The notes under the pieces: generated by a model | Database searches by the model: none | Told to the model about the DNA's origin: nothing | What the model saw: the letters and a program-made list of their open reading frames with translations, nothing else | Part shown: in pieces, positions 1-7,400 of the stretch | How positions within the stretch are numbered: the stretch's first letter is position 1 | Layout: the number at the start of each line of letters is the position of its first letter | Translations under genes and position numbers: made by a program | Assembly (NCBI GenBank): GCA_035315065.1 | Contig: DATFYM010000187.1 | Span: forward strand, 1-31,035 | Length of the DNA stretch: 31,035 nt | Direction: 5' to 3' | DNA from: DATFYM01 sp035315065 | Lineage (GTDB): Bacteria; Acidobacteriota; Terriglobia; UBA7540

Positions 1-444
1 AGGAAGCCGGAGCAGGAAGTGATACCCACACTCGAGGAACTCGGGATTGGTTTCGTGCCTTATAGCCCGCTTGGGAAGGGCTTCCTGACGGGCAAGATCG
101 ACGAAAACGCGAAATTCGACAGCTCCGATTTCCGCAGCACGTTGCCTCGCTTTACGCCGGAGGCTCTCAAAGCGAACCAGGCGCTGATCGACCTGCTCGG
201 CAGGATTGCGGAACGGAAGAAGGCCACACCTGCTCAGATTGCGCTCGCCTGGCTTCTGGCCCAGAAACCGTGGATCGTTCCAATCCCGGGCACTACGAAG
301 CTGCATCGCCTGGACGAAAACATCGGGGCACTCTCAGTCGAACTCACGACGGACGATCTCGGCGAGATCGAAAGCGCTTCCTCAAAGATCAAGGTGGAAG
401 GGGCGCGGTACCCGGAAAAACTCGAGCGAATGACCGGTCTCTGA
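1..444 (+). CDS. Aldo/keto reductase, C-terminal part (cut by window edge)
   Basis: The reading frame is open from base 1 with no convincing start, so the N-terminal half with the catalytic Asp/Tyr/Lys/His lies outside the window. What remains is the C-terminal half of the NADP-dependent TIM barrel: the strand and loop with YSPLGKGFLTG, the helix with ATPAQIALAWLLAQ, and the cofactor-phosphate binding segment IPGTTKLHRLDEN, followed by the usual C-terminal helix. It most resembles the oxidoreductases that reduce aldehydes and ketones in the cytosol (YhdN/AKR13-like). It is the first of a run of + strand redox-type genes ending in an AraC regulator of the type that in enterobacteria controls aldehyde reductases; a shared role is inference. 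An imperfect hairpin follows the stop. Confidence 0.93.
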   Translation, partial: RKPEQEVIPTLEELGIGFVPYSPLGKGFLTGKIDENAKFDSSDFRSTLPRFTPEALKANQALIDLLGRIAERKKATPAQIALAWLLAQKPWIVPIPGTTKLHRLDENIGALSVELTTDDLGEIESASSKIKVEGARYPEKLERMTGL

Positions 445-457
445 GCGGCAAAGAATA

Positions 458-515
458 CGGAACCGGTAGCGCGGATGTGCGGGGTTTGCGCTCCTCCGCG
501 GTACCCGGTCTTCCG
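458..515. repeat. Imperfect GC-rich hairpin after the aldo/keto reductase
   Basis: The arms 458-475 and 495-515 are imperfect inverted copies (CGGAACCGGTAGCGCGGA against TCCGCGG...TCTTCCG). The core at 467-501 resembles 3341-3378: both begin TAGCGCGGA and end CTCCTCCGCGG. It lies 13 bases after the stop codon. It lacks a U-tract, so it is a dispersed hairpin repeat that may block 3' decay rather than a classical terminator. Confidence 0.5.
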
Positions 516-668
516 AAATCGGATAAGGGAAGGGTCGCCGACAATTCGCTCGGAATCCATCATTTGCACTCGGCAGTCATTTCGGACCGGGTTCCTTGGG
601 AATTCGAGGGATTCTTGTTTAGCCGCGGACCGCCATGTACCATACTCAACTGCCTCAGCGATCACGAT

Positions 669-1814
669 ATGACTTTCCGGCCAATCGCGGCTGCGGTCCT
701 CGCCCTTGTCCTACTGGCCTCTGCCGGGGCAGAGCAATGCCGTTGTGCGCCTGTGGAGCAATCAGATTCGCATCCAGATTTCCGGCAACTTCTGCAGAAG
801 CTTGTACACTTCTCGCCGGACCCATGCGGTCCTCCCTACGGGGAGGAGAGTAACTGGCACTCCCTAGAGGTTGAGTCACCTATTTTCCAGAAGGCAGAGG
901 ACATCGTCACTCAGGAACTGAACGCAAGCCCTGCCGGTCCGGGATCGCCGCGGGACCGCGCGGAAGACGTGTTGAGCAGACTCGCGCGGATGAGCGCCGA
1001 CATCAACGCCTCTTGGCCTGAGGAGAACCGCTTCCATTCTCAGGTGCTGGACCTCTCGCCTGCTTTGGTTATCAAAATGACGGCGCGCACGCATGCAAGG
1101 TTCTTCGTCTTCGCCATCCCCGAGGAAAATTCTGGAAAGCCCAATCGGATTTGGCACAGCGTTGGTTCGGACGAGGAATCTGCTCAACACGATGTGCCGC
1201 AATCCTATCTCGATCTCTACCCTTTGCACCGAGGCCCTTCAGGAAATACGAGGTTCCTTGCCAAGTTCGTCCTCAGCGGCTGCGCAGGCAGTGTTGGCGT
1301 TGCCTACGACGCCCGGGAGTGGAACCCGAAGGGCGCCGGCGATCTCGATCAGATCATCAAGCAGGCTGGCTCCTTTGGGCTGGATGGTAGGGTGCGCGGA
1401 TTCCCGCAGATTGGGAAGCTTCGAACCGAAGGCCCGGCTATTACTTTGCCGTATTGCTGGTTTTCGCCGATAGACACTTGGGACAATCCCAGCCTGTGCG
1501 CGGTCGATACCTACGACATCTCCGGGGACCACGTGAAGTTTCGTACTCGTGCATACAACAGGCCGGACCTCCTCCCCATCGCTAAAGCCATCGAATATGC
1601 GGAGCAGAGGGATTACCCTGCCGTCCTCGCATACTGCGGTTCTAGTGAGGTGGCGCTCAAGTTGGTCCGCGACATTGAGCCCCAGTTTTTTGCCGGCGAC
1701 CTCCAGGTGACTCGCACCGGAGTCGGAAAAGAACGGGTCGAGATGGAGTCCACGTACTTTGAAGTGGAGAAGCGCGCTGGCCGCTGGCTGGTGGTCGCTT
1801 TCAACGCAGAGTAG
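669..1814 (+). CDS. Secreted protein of unknown function
   Basis: The frame is open far upstream, but only the ATG at 669 gives a sensible N-terminus: a signal peptide (hydrophobic stretch at about residues 5-19, then ASAGA, likely cleaved near residue 21). That makes a 381-residue exported protein. The C-terminal part alternates beta strands and short helices and ends with FEVEKRAGRWLVVAF, the kind of closing strand seen in small alpha+beta accumulation domains; I do not recognise the family. Several cysteines occur in the mature part, suiting an oxidising compartment. No good ribosome binding site precedes the start. A weak promoter-like pair (TTGTTT at 615, TACCAT at 638, spacing 17) lies just upstream. 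No function is proposed. Confidence 0.75.
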   Translation: MTFRPIAAAVLALVLLASAGAEQCRCAPVEQSDSHPDFRQLLQKLVHFSPDPCGPPYGEESNWHSLEVESPIFQKAEDIVTQELNASPAGPGSPRDRAEDVLSRLARMSADINASWPEENRFHSQVLDLSPALVIKMTARTHARFFVFAIPEENSGKPNRIWHSVGSDEESAQHDVPQSYLDLYPLHRGPSGNTRFLAKFVLSGCAGSVGVAYDAREWNPKGAGDLDQIIKQAGSFGLDGRVRGFPQIGKLRTEGPAITLPYCWFSPIDTWDNPSLCAVDTYDISGDHVKFRTRAYNRPDLLPIAKAIEYAEQRDYPAVLAYCGSSEVALKLVRDIEPQFFAGDLQVTRTGVGKERVEMESTYFEVEKRAGRWLVVAFNAE

Positions 1815-2048
1815 CGCCACTTGTGGAGACTCGTGTCCAGGACGTGACGTGGTCGTGCCATGTGCGAAATCGTCCTGTCATTTCCCGAGGAAGAACCGCG
1901 GAGGAAGCCAAACAGCGGCTGCCTCCGCGCTACCCAACTGCCGCGAACATCGCAGACAGCAATCGGCGGATCTCTGGCAGCCCGCTTTCCCTTGAACCGT
2001 GGCTGAACCATTCTAAGTCGTTCATTTCATAAAATGCGTTAACATATC
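1815..2048. other. Non-coding first part of the 1815-2179 gap
   Basis: The 365 bases between the secreted protein and the dehydrogenase hold no credible gene; short open frames here lack ribosome binding sites and recognisable sequence. The second part of the gap is the heptad hairpin at 2049-2132. Confidence 0.5.
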
Positions 2049-2132
2049 GGGGTTCGGGATTCGGGGTTTGGGGTTCGCAGAGGAACCGTGCTTTCGCGGT
2101 CTGCGAATCCCGAACCCCGAATCCCGAATCCC
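2049..2132. repeat. Heptad inverted repeat, GGGRTTC word
   Basis: The left arm 2049-2080 reads in 7-base steps GGGGTTC, GGGATTC, GGGGTTT, GGGGTTC, then GCAG. The right arm 2101-2132 is the reverse complement with three differences. The loop is 20 bases. All three differences are transitions that would form G-U pairs in a + strand RNA. The same word builds the hairpins at 23271-23362 and 29831-30011. Confidence 0.9.
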
Positions 2133-2179
2133 GCTTCTATCGTCATCGTATTTGTGAAATGCAGAACTAAGAGGACAGC

Positions 2180-3052
2180 ATGAAAGAGTTCAAAGGCAAA
2201 GTCGCGGTGATTACGGGTGCGGCGAGCGGCATCGGACGGCGGATAGCCGAGCGTTGCGTTAACGAGGGCATGAAAACGGTACTCGCCGATATCGATGATG
2301 CGAACCTCGCTAAGGCAGAAACCGAACTGAAAACTCTGGGCGGAACTGTGCTCGGCGTAAGAACCGACGTCTCGAAGCGGAATGACGTGGAGCAGTTGGC
2401 CCGCCAGACGCTCGATGCCTTTGGCCAGGTCCACCTTCTGTTCAACAACGCTGGCGTCGGCGCCGGCGGGTCACCGTGGGAGGCCACGTGGAACGATTGG
2501 GAGTGGGTGATCGGCGTCAACCTGTGGGGGGTGATCCACGGCGTCAAGGTGTTCACTCCTCTTATGCTTGCTCAGAACGTGGAATGCCACATGGTCAATA
2601 CAGCCTCGGCCGCAGGGCTCCTCGTTGGGGGCGGATCCGCGCCTTACTCAGTGACCAAGCACGGTGTGGTGGCCCTCTCCGAAAGCCTCTACTTGACGCT
2701 CCAACGAAGAAGCGCCCTCGTCAAGGTGTCGGTTCTCTGCCCGGGTCTGGTTCGCACAGACATCGCGAACGCCGAGCGCCACAGACCAACGGGTCTCAAA
2801 AACGAACCCGTTGAGATGACCCCGGAAATGCGAGCCGGATTGAACGCCTTTAAGGCCGCAATCGACGCGGCTATGCCTCCTCTTCAGGTGGCCGATATCG
2901 TCTTCGAGGCCATTAAGAATGAGCAGTTCTATATCCTCACCCATCCCGAGTGGATGGAAGTGGTCCGAATGAGAACGGATAGCTTGCTCCGGTTGGAGAA
3001 CCCTCAAGATCCGATGCCGACGGTTGTGAAGCTTATCAATCCGAGCCGGTAG
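2180..3052 (+). CDS. Short-chain dehydrogenase/reductase (SDR)
   Basis: This is a 290-residue classical SDR: a cytosolic NAD(P)-dependent oxidoreductase with a Rossmann fold. The cofactor loop TGAASGIG is at residues 12-19, an acidic residue follows beta 2 in LADID (about 36-40, suggesting NAD preference), and NNAG is at 89-92. The catalytic set is Asn114, Ser143, Tyr156 and Lys160 (YSVTK). The post-catalytic motif CPGLVRTDI is also present. The start is supported by AGAGGA a few bases upstream. The substrate cannot be read from sequence; related proteins act on alcohols, ketones and steroids. The neighbouring aldo/keto reductase and cupin suggest small carbonyl compounds (inference). The gene is flanked on both sides by inverted repeats. 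Confidence 0.95.
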   Translation: MKEFKGKVAVITGAASGIGRRIAERCVNEGMKTVLADIDDANLAKAETELKTLGGTVLGVRTDVSKRNDVEQLARQTLDAFGQVHLLFNNAGVGAGGSPWEATWNDWEWVIGVNLWGVIHGVKVFTPLMLAQNVECHMVNTASAAGLLVGGGSAPYSVTKHGVVALSESLYLTLQRRSALVKVSVLCPGLVRTDIANAERHRPTGLKNEPVEMTPEMRAGLNAFKAAIDAAMPPLQVADIVFEAIKNEQFYILTHPEWMEVVRMRTDSLLRLENPQDPMPTVVKLINPSR

Positions 3053-3053
3053 T

Positions 3054-3134
3054 GCCTTGGAGTGCGGCGGCTTGACGCCGCCTTCTTGGTTGATCGGGAT
3101 GCCAAGGCGGCGTCAAGCCGCCGCACTCCAAGGC
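3054..3134. repeat. Perfect 31-bp inverted repeat just after the SDR gene
   Basis: Arms 3054-3084 and 3104-3134 are exact reverse complements over 31 bases with a 19-base loop. Each arm contains GGCGGCTTGACGCCGCC, itself an imperfect palindrome. It starts two bases after the SDR stop codon. With no U-tract it is more likely a dispersed palindromic element (REP-like) than a simple terminator. Perfect identity suggests recent origin or strong constraint. Confidence 0.92.
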
Positions 3135-3473
3135 GCTTCGCGCAGGTTCACGCCGAGAGGGTTCGGGACCCAGTAAGCCTCCAGCGCGCCAAGCTCCCGC
3201 GAGGGGCGGCGGAGCTATGAGAGTTAGCCCGAGGGCGAGCCCTGGGCCCCAGGAGCCGAACATGAAGAAACTGGCTCCGCCACAGTCAAGGTCACGCCGC
3301 GCGAGACCAATGCATGATCTTCAGCGCAATGAGAGGGGGGTAGCGCGGAGGTGGGCGCATTTCAGCCCTCCTCCGCGGCTCTTAACCCGATGGGCGAAAC
3401 AATAAAAAGCCACAGAGGAACGCAAAGTACGCGTACCTCTGCGCTACCAGCTTCACTTGAAGGAGTCAGAGAA
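3135..3473. other. Gap between SDR and cupin with a second GC-rich hairpin
   Basis: No gene is credible here. The stretch 3341-3378 (TAGCGCGGAGGTG ... CTCCTCCGCGG) folds into a hairpin related to the one at 467-501. Around 3412-3440 there is a further short imperfect inverted repeat (AGAGGAACGC and GCGTACCTCT). The rest shows nothing recognisable. Confidence 0.5.
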
Positions 3474-3869
3474 ATGGAAATCAAACGAGTTGGCTCGCAA
3501 CCTTCCGTCAAGGGTCCGTCAGATTGGTTCACCGGCACGGTACGGATCGATCCGTTATTTCAGGCGCCCGATCCGGCACTCGTTCAAGGCGCCAGTGTGA
3601 CTTTTGAGCCGGGCGCGCGGACTGCATGGCATACGCATCCACTCGGTCAGACTCTTATCGTCACGGCTGGCTGCGGCCGGGCCCAGCGCTGGGGAGGCCC
3701 GATTGAGGAGATTCGGCCGGGTGACGTGGTCTGGTTCTCGCCCGGGGAGAAGCACTGGCATGGGGCGACGCCGACCACGGCTATGACGCACATCGCCATT
3801 CAGGAAAAGCTCGACGGTAAGGTTGTCGCCTGGATGGAGCAGGTCAGTGACGAACAATATCGCAGGTAG
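3474..3869 (+). CDS. Small cupin-domain protein (mandelonitrile-lyase-like cupin)
   Basis: A 131-residue single-domain cupin. The ATG at 3474 is preceded by AAGGAG at good spacing, which excludes the longer upstream open frame. Cupin motif 1 is visible as PGARTAWHTHPLGQTLIVT (residues 47-65: His53, His55, Gln59) and motif 2 as RPGDVVWFSPGEKHWHG (81-97: His94, His96). Together these make a metal site in a small beta barrel. The arrangement WHTHPxGQ plus GEKHWHGATPTTAMTHIAI is that of small Mn/Fe cupins related to the (R)-hydroxynitrile lyase cupins, often found beside aldo/keto reductases and carboxymuconolactone-decarboxylase-like genes. The natural substrate is unknown. Confidence 0.9.
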   Translation: MEIKRVGSQPSVKGPSDWFTGTVRIDPLFQAPDPALVQGASVTFEPGARTAWHTHPLGQTLIVTAGCGRAQRWGGPIEEIRPGDVVWFSPGEKHWHGATPTTAMTHIAIQEKLDGKVVAWMEQVSDEQYRR

Positions 3870-4051
3870 TCCTACGCCTTTGAAAAGGCCTCTTTTGGAA
3901 AGAGAAAAGACACGGAAAGGCAAGCAAGTGGCGCGGTTCTGCTCGTCGTGGCTCTGGCGGCCGTCGTGCACCCAGCTTCGCGCACAGCACATGTTGAACC
4001 TATCACGGCCTTGCGATATGAATGATTGAGCTGGCCGCTGGGAGACATAAG
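3870..4051 (+). other. Short gap with a possible remnant of a secreted-protein gene
   Basis: In the same frame as the cupin, after its stop, 3870-4022 stays open and includes a signal-like hydrophobic run GAVLLVVALAAVVHPAS before a stop. There is no start codon or ribosome binding site for it. It could be the relic of the N-terminus of a deleted exported protein, or chance. Confidence 0.2.
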
Positions 4052-5099
4052 ATGTTAAAAGCGGACGCCGTCTTTCGACTTACCGCAGTGATCTGGGTGA
4101 TGTTATTCCCAGCTTGGAATACTCCCGCACTTTCTTCGGACTGGAAAACCTCGCCGCCTGCAGAGCAGGGGTTGGACGCTAAGAAGCTTGCAAGGATGAA
4201 CGCGCGCGCCCGAACCCGACCTGCCGCACCTCCGCAGCCTGCTGATTGCGCGGCACGGGTACCTGGTTTTCGAAGAGTACTACAACGGAAGTAGCCGGGA
4301 CGAGCTTCAGAACATCCAGTCGATCACAAAAAGCGTCACTGGAGCCCTGGTGGGCATCGCCCTCAAGCAAGGGCAAATCAGTCTCGACCAGAAAGTGCTC
4401 GCCTTTTTCCCGGAGGTCCAATCGACAGCGGACCTGCGCGTGCGGGCGATCACGGTCAAGCACCTGCTCACGATGTCGTCGGGCATCGCGGAGGGTCCGC
4501 CTGGTTGGGACAAGGGCGACAATCCCGTAAAATCTGCCCTCATCAGACCGCTCGCTGCCGATCCGGGCACGAAATATATTTATTCCAGCAATGCCCTGCA
4601 CATTCTCTCCGCAATTCTGGCCCGAGCCACCCACCGGAGCCTGATGAATTTCGCGCAGGACAATCTAATCCGCCCGTTGGGAATTTCCGAGATTACCTGG
4701 TACAAGGATAAGAATGGGCTGGAGCTCGGTTGCGGAAGTTCTCTTTGGAAAGCGGCGGACCTGCTAAAGTTCGGACAGCTGTATCTGAACAAGGGGCGTT
4801 GGAACGGAACCCAACTGGTTCCGGAATGGTTCGTTGCAGCTTCAGTCAAAACGCATCTGACCGGTGATTTCTTTGGCAACCGCATCAGCTACGGATACCT
4901 TTGGTTCACGGATACCATCTCCGGTCACGCGGTCTATTTTGCCTTGGGTTATGGAGGCCAGTATCTGTTGGTCGACCCTGATCTGGATTTGGTCATTCTG
5001 CTCACTTCTGACTGGCGGCAACCCGAATATCCCGAACACTACGTGTTCATCAAGGATTTTGTGATTCCTTCCGTAATTCAACATCAGGTCGAAGGATGA
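4052..5099 (+). pseudogene. Serine hydrolase (class C beta-lactamase fold), frameshifted
   Basis: The start at 4052 follows GGGAGA and gives a signal peptide (hydrophobic residues about 8-22). The frame then carries QGLDAKKLARMNAR, after which the family sequence continues one frame over (DLPHLRSLLIARHGYLVFEEYY, read here in two parts around 4212-4280) and runs to 5099. The shift lies at about 4200-4212 in a CGCGCGCGCC run, so a one-base change there would restore one protein of roughly 340 residues. The downstream frame holds the penicillin-binding-protein-like set: SITK (catalytic Ser and Lys), YSSN (the YxN motif) and GYGGQ in place of KTG. Such exported enzymes are esterases or peptidases more often than true beta-lactamases. 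It may be a pseudogene or a sequencing error in a GC run. Confidence 0.85.
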
Positions 5100-5200
5100 T
5101 GTCGCCGCAAGGTGTTGGTAGGGTAAACCGTCCACGGTACTCACACGTCTGCGCCACCGGCCTTGAAATCTCTGGCGGATTCTATCGGAGACACCTCTAA

Positions 5201-6178
5201 ATGAAATCCGGCAACAACTCACCGCGATTGCACACCGAAAATGGCGTGATGCCAAGCGAACCAGACCTGGAAAAGTTGGCACGCTTGATTGCCGCCTATG
5301 CCCCTCACGATGGTAGTTTCGAGCTACGCACCCCTGGGTTGCACGCCATTCGCTTTTCACGCGTAAATAAGGAATGCGTGCATGCCCTCCGGTTGCCCTC
5401 GTTGTGCATCGTCGCACATGGAGCGAAGACCGTCATCGTGGGACAGGAGGTCTATGAGTACGACGCGTCGCGCATGATCGTGTTCTCCGTCGCCTTACCT
5501 GTCGCTGCTCAGATCACGCAAGCGAGCTTCGCCGAGCCTTACCTCGCTTTAAGCGTGGACCTCGACCCGCTCAAGATTAGCGAATTGGTCTTGAAGGTTT
5601 ATCCGCACGGCCTGCCTCCAGTTCAGGAGAGAAGAGCCGTTTACGTCAGTCCGATCGACGTGAGCATTGTCAACGCGGTGACGAGATTGATGGCGTGTCT
5701 GGCGCAGCCCGGGGACGTTGAGCTACTCGCCCCACTTGTGCTGGATGAGATTTTGATCCGACTACTACGCAGCCCCATTGGTGTTCGCGTGGCGCAAATG
5801 GGCTTTGCAGAGTCCAGCGTGCACCGAGTCGCAAAGGCGATTTCCTGGCTCCGCGCCAACTTCTCTCAACCCATGAAAGTCGAAGAGCTGGCCGAATTGG
5901 TGCACATGAGTGTTTCCTCTTTCCACGAGCACTTTAAGGCAGTCACTTCGATGAGTCCCTTGCATTATCAAAAGGTGATGCGCCTCCAGGAGGCGAGACG
6001 TCTCATGTTGTCGACGATGATGGACACGGGTACTGCGAGTCAGCGCGTGGGGTATCTAAGCGCTTCCCAGTTCAGCAGGGAATACAGCCGCTTCTTCAGG
6101 AGTGCGCCGACCAGGGATATCGCGAGATTGCGTCAAGATACTCGACTCTGGTCTGACCCAACTCGGACTGTAGATTGA
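5201..6178 (+). CDS. AraC-family transcriptional regulator (AraC_N/YqhC type)
   Basis: A 325-residue regulator. The ATG at 5201 follows GGAGAC with normal spacing. The N-terminal half (about 30-190) is the AraC_N-type sensor domain, recognisable from PSLCIVAHGAKTVIVGQE and the following DASRMIVFSVALPV. The C-terminal 100 residues contain two helix-turn-helix units: MKVEELAELVHMSVSSFHEH and the second with GYLSASQFSREYSRFF. In enterobacteria the relative YqhC senses aldehydes and activates aldehyde reductases. Here it ends a + strand run of aldo/keto reductase, SDR and cupin genes, so these may be its targets (inference). No operator could be identified by eye. Confidence 0.93.
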   Translation: MKSGNNSPRLHTENGVMPSEPDLEKLARLIAAYAPHDGSFELRTPGLHAIRFSRVNKECVHALRLPSLCIVAHGAKTVIVGQEVYEYDASRMIVFSVALPVAAQITQASFAEPYLALSVDLDPLKISELVLKVYPHGLPPVQERRAVYVSPIDVSIVNAVTRLMACLAQPGDVELLAPLVLDEILIRLLRSPIGVRVAQMGFAESSVHRVAKAISWLRANFSQPMKVEELAELVHMSVSSFHEHFKAVTSMSPLHYQKVMRLQEARRLMLSTMMDTGTASQRVGYLSASQFSREYSRFFRSAPTRDIARLRQDTRLWSDPTRTVD

Positions 6179-6445
6179 TCATGCAAGAGATTACCTGACG
6201 GAATGACAGCAACCGCGGGATGGGAACTTCTACGTGATCGTCGGGTCGTCTGCCGGCGCCCGGCGGGACGCACAGAACGGAATCTGACGCTCACGGGCGG
6301 GACGCAGACGTTACGGCTGAACCTGACACAATCCAGTGCAGTTCCAGATTTCGACCCTCTGGTTCTGCTTGAGAATTATAGGGAGGTCCGACTCAACCAG
6401 GATAGAGAATGCCCAGCCTGATTCACTGGTGAGCAAAGGTCCGGC
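6179..6445. other. Intergenic gap between convergent genes
   Basis: The genes on either side converge here. A 72-codon open frame at 6203-6421 has no ribosome binding site and no recognisable sequence, so I do not call it. No U-tracted terminator stem was seen. Confidence 0.4.
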
Positions 6446-7018
6446 TCACGAGTTGGGTTTGCCGGGATCGGTCGGCTGCTTCAGGGCATCGGCTCGCGGT
6501 GTCTTTTCGGTCTTGAAGAGGGTTTCGAAAACTTCCCGAAGCTTGTCCGTGGCCTGTTTGGAGAACATGCCTGTCAGTCCGGCAATGGCCGAGACCCCGT
6601 AGAGGCTCAAGTCTGCGGGGGCCGCGCCCGAAACCAAACCGCCGCGCGCTGCAAAGTAGACAGCCACGGCGAGCGCGGAGCCGATGAACGGGCGCAAGAC
6701 GTACCACCACGTCCAGCTCTTCATAAATTGCCGGTTGCCGAGATAATCGGCAAACGAGGTCGCCAAGTGGATGTAACTTCCGAGAGCACCCACCAGGGCC
6801 ACCAAAGCCAGAAAGCGGACCTCCGTCCAGACCTCCGGCTCCCATACACCCGGAATCAGCTTCACCCGTAAAGGTCCCGCTGTCAGAGGCACCTGCCCGG
6901 GCCACAGCCTGAGAAGCAGGTACAATAGCAGGAGGTTCAGAATTACGAGATAGACGCCGAACGCAAGGACCCATTTCTTTGAAGCTAGCTCTGGTTGAGG
7001 ACTAGGCTCTGAGTTCAT
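6446..7018 (-). CDS. Conserved-looking membrane protein of unknown function
   Basis: The start chosen is the second in-frame ATG (7018), because GAGGAG lies 8 bases before it; the upstream ATG at 7042 has none. The 190-residue product has a short polar N-terminus and hydrophobic helices at about 16-38, 67-90, 104-125 and 136-152. It ends in a charged cytoplasmic tail with FSKQATDKLREVFETLFKT (152-170), which looks like an amphipathic helix. The region WYVLRPFIGSALAVAVYF and the closing GLTGMFSKQATDKL pattern occur in small bacterial membrane proteins without known function. It stands alone, divergent from the gene at 7401. No transport or enzymatic motif is visible. Confidence 0.8.
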   Translation of the reverse strand: MNSEPSPQPELASKKWVLAFGVYLVILNLLLLYLLLRLWPGQVPLTAGPLRVKLIPGVWEPEVWTEVRFLALVALVGALGSYIHLATSFADYLGNRQFMKSWTWWYVLRPFIGSALAVAVYFAARGGLVSGAAPADLSLYGVSAIAGLTGMFSKQATDKLREVFETLFKTEKTPRADALKQPTDPGKPNS

Positions 7019-7400
7019 CGAGGGTTCTCCTCTCATGATCACGCACGCTCAATACCGGGACGACAACACCGGGACGGGCGGACACTCGTCCACGTTTAGA
7101 TACTTCTTCCTCTGAAGGATGAGCGGTAACGCGCTGCCCCAAGCCGATCATCTCGCCCCACTTCTGATATACACATCTGATCAGGAAAGGTCAAGCAGGT
7201 AGCGTCCTTCCTCGGCGGCCTTAGCGGGGACTCCAGGCGCACAGCCTCTTGTTTGTGGTATCCTATCCTCGTCTCGAAAGGGTCAGGGATTTCTTGAGGC
7301 CAAGTCTTGTGCCGCTCCGCCGCAAATCGGCGTTCCGGTCTCGTCCACGTCGGCCTAGACACAGGTTAGGCGTGTGATATCAAACGAAGGGAGACTAGCC
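7019..7400. other. Divergent intergenic region
   Basis: The 382 bases separate two divergent genes and must hold both promoters, but no consensus pair was clear. A 10-base direct repeat (ACCGGGACG core) occurs near 7055-7077. AAGGGAGA near 7387 is the ribosome binding site of the next gene. The open frame on the minus strand here has no support. Confidence 0.4.

Noticed and set aside
270..668. Upstream extension of the secreted protein frame
   Set aside because: It overlaps the aldo/keto reductase and the hairpin, and would bury the signal peptide at residue 134.
6203..6421. A 72-codon open frame
   Set aside because: No ribosome binding site, no recognisable sequence, and it lies between convergent genes.
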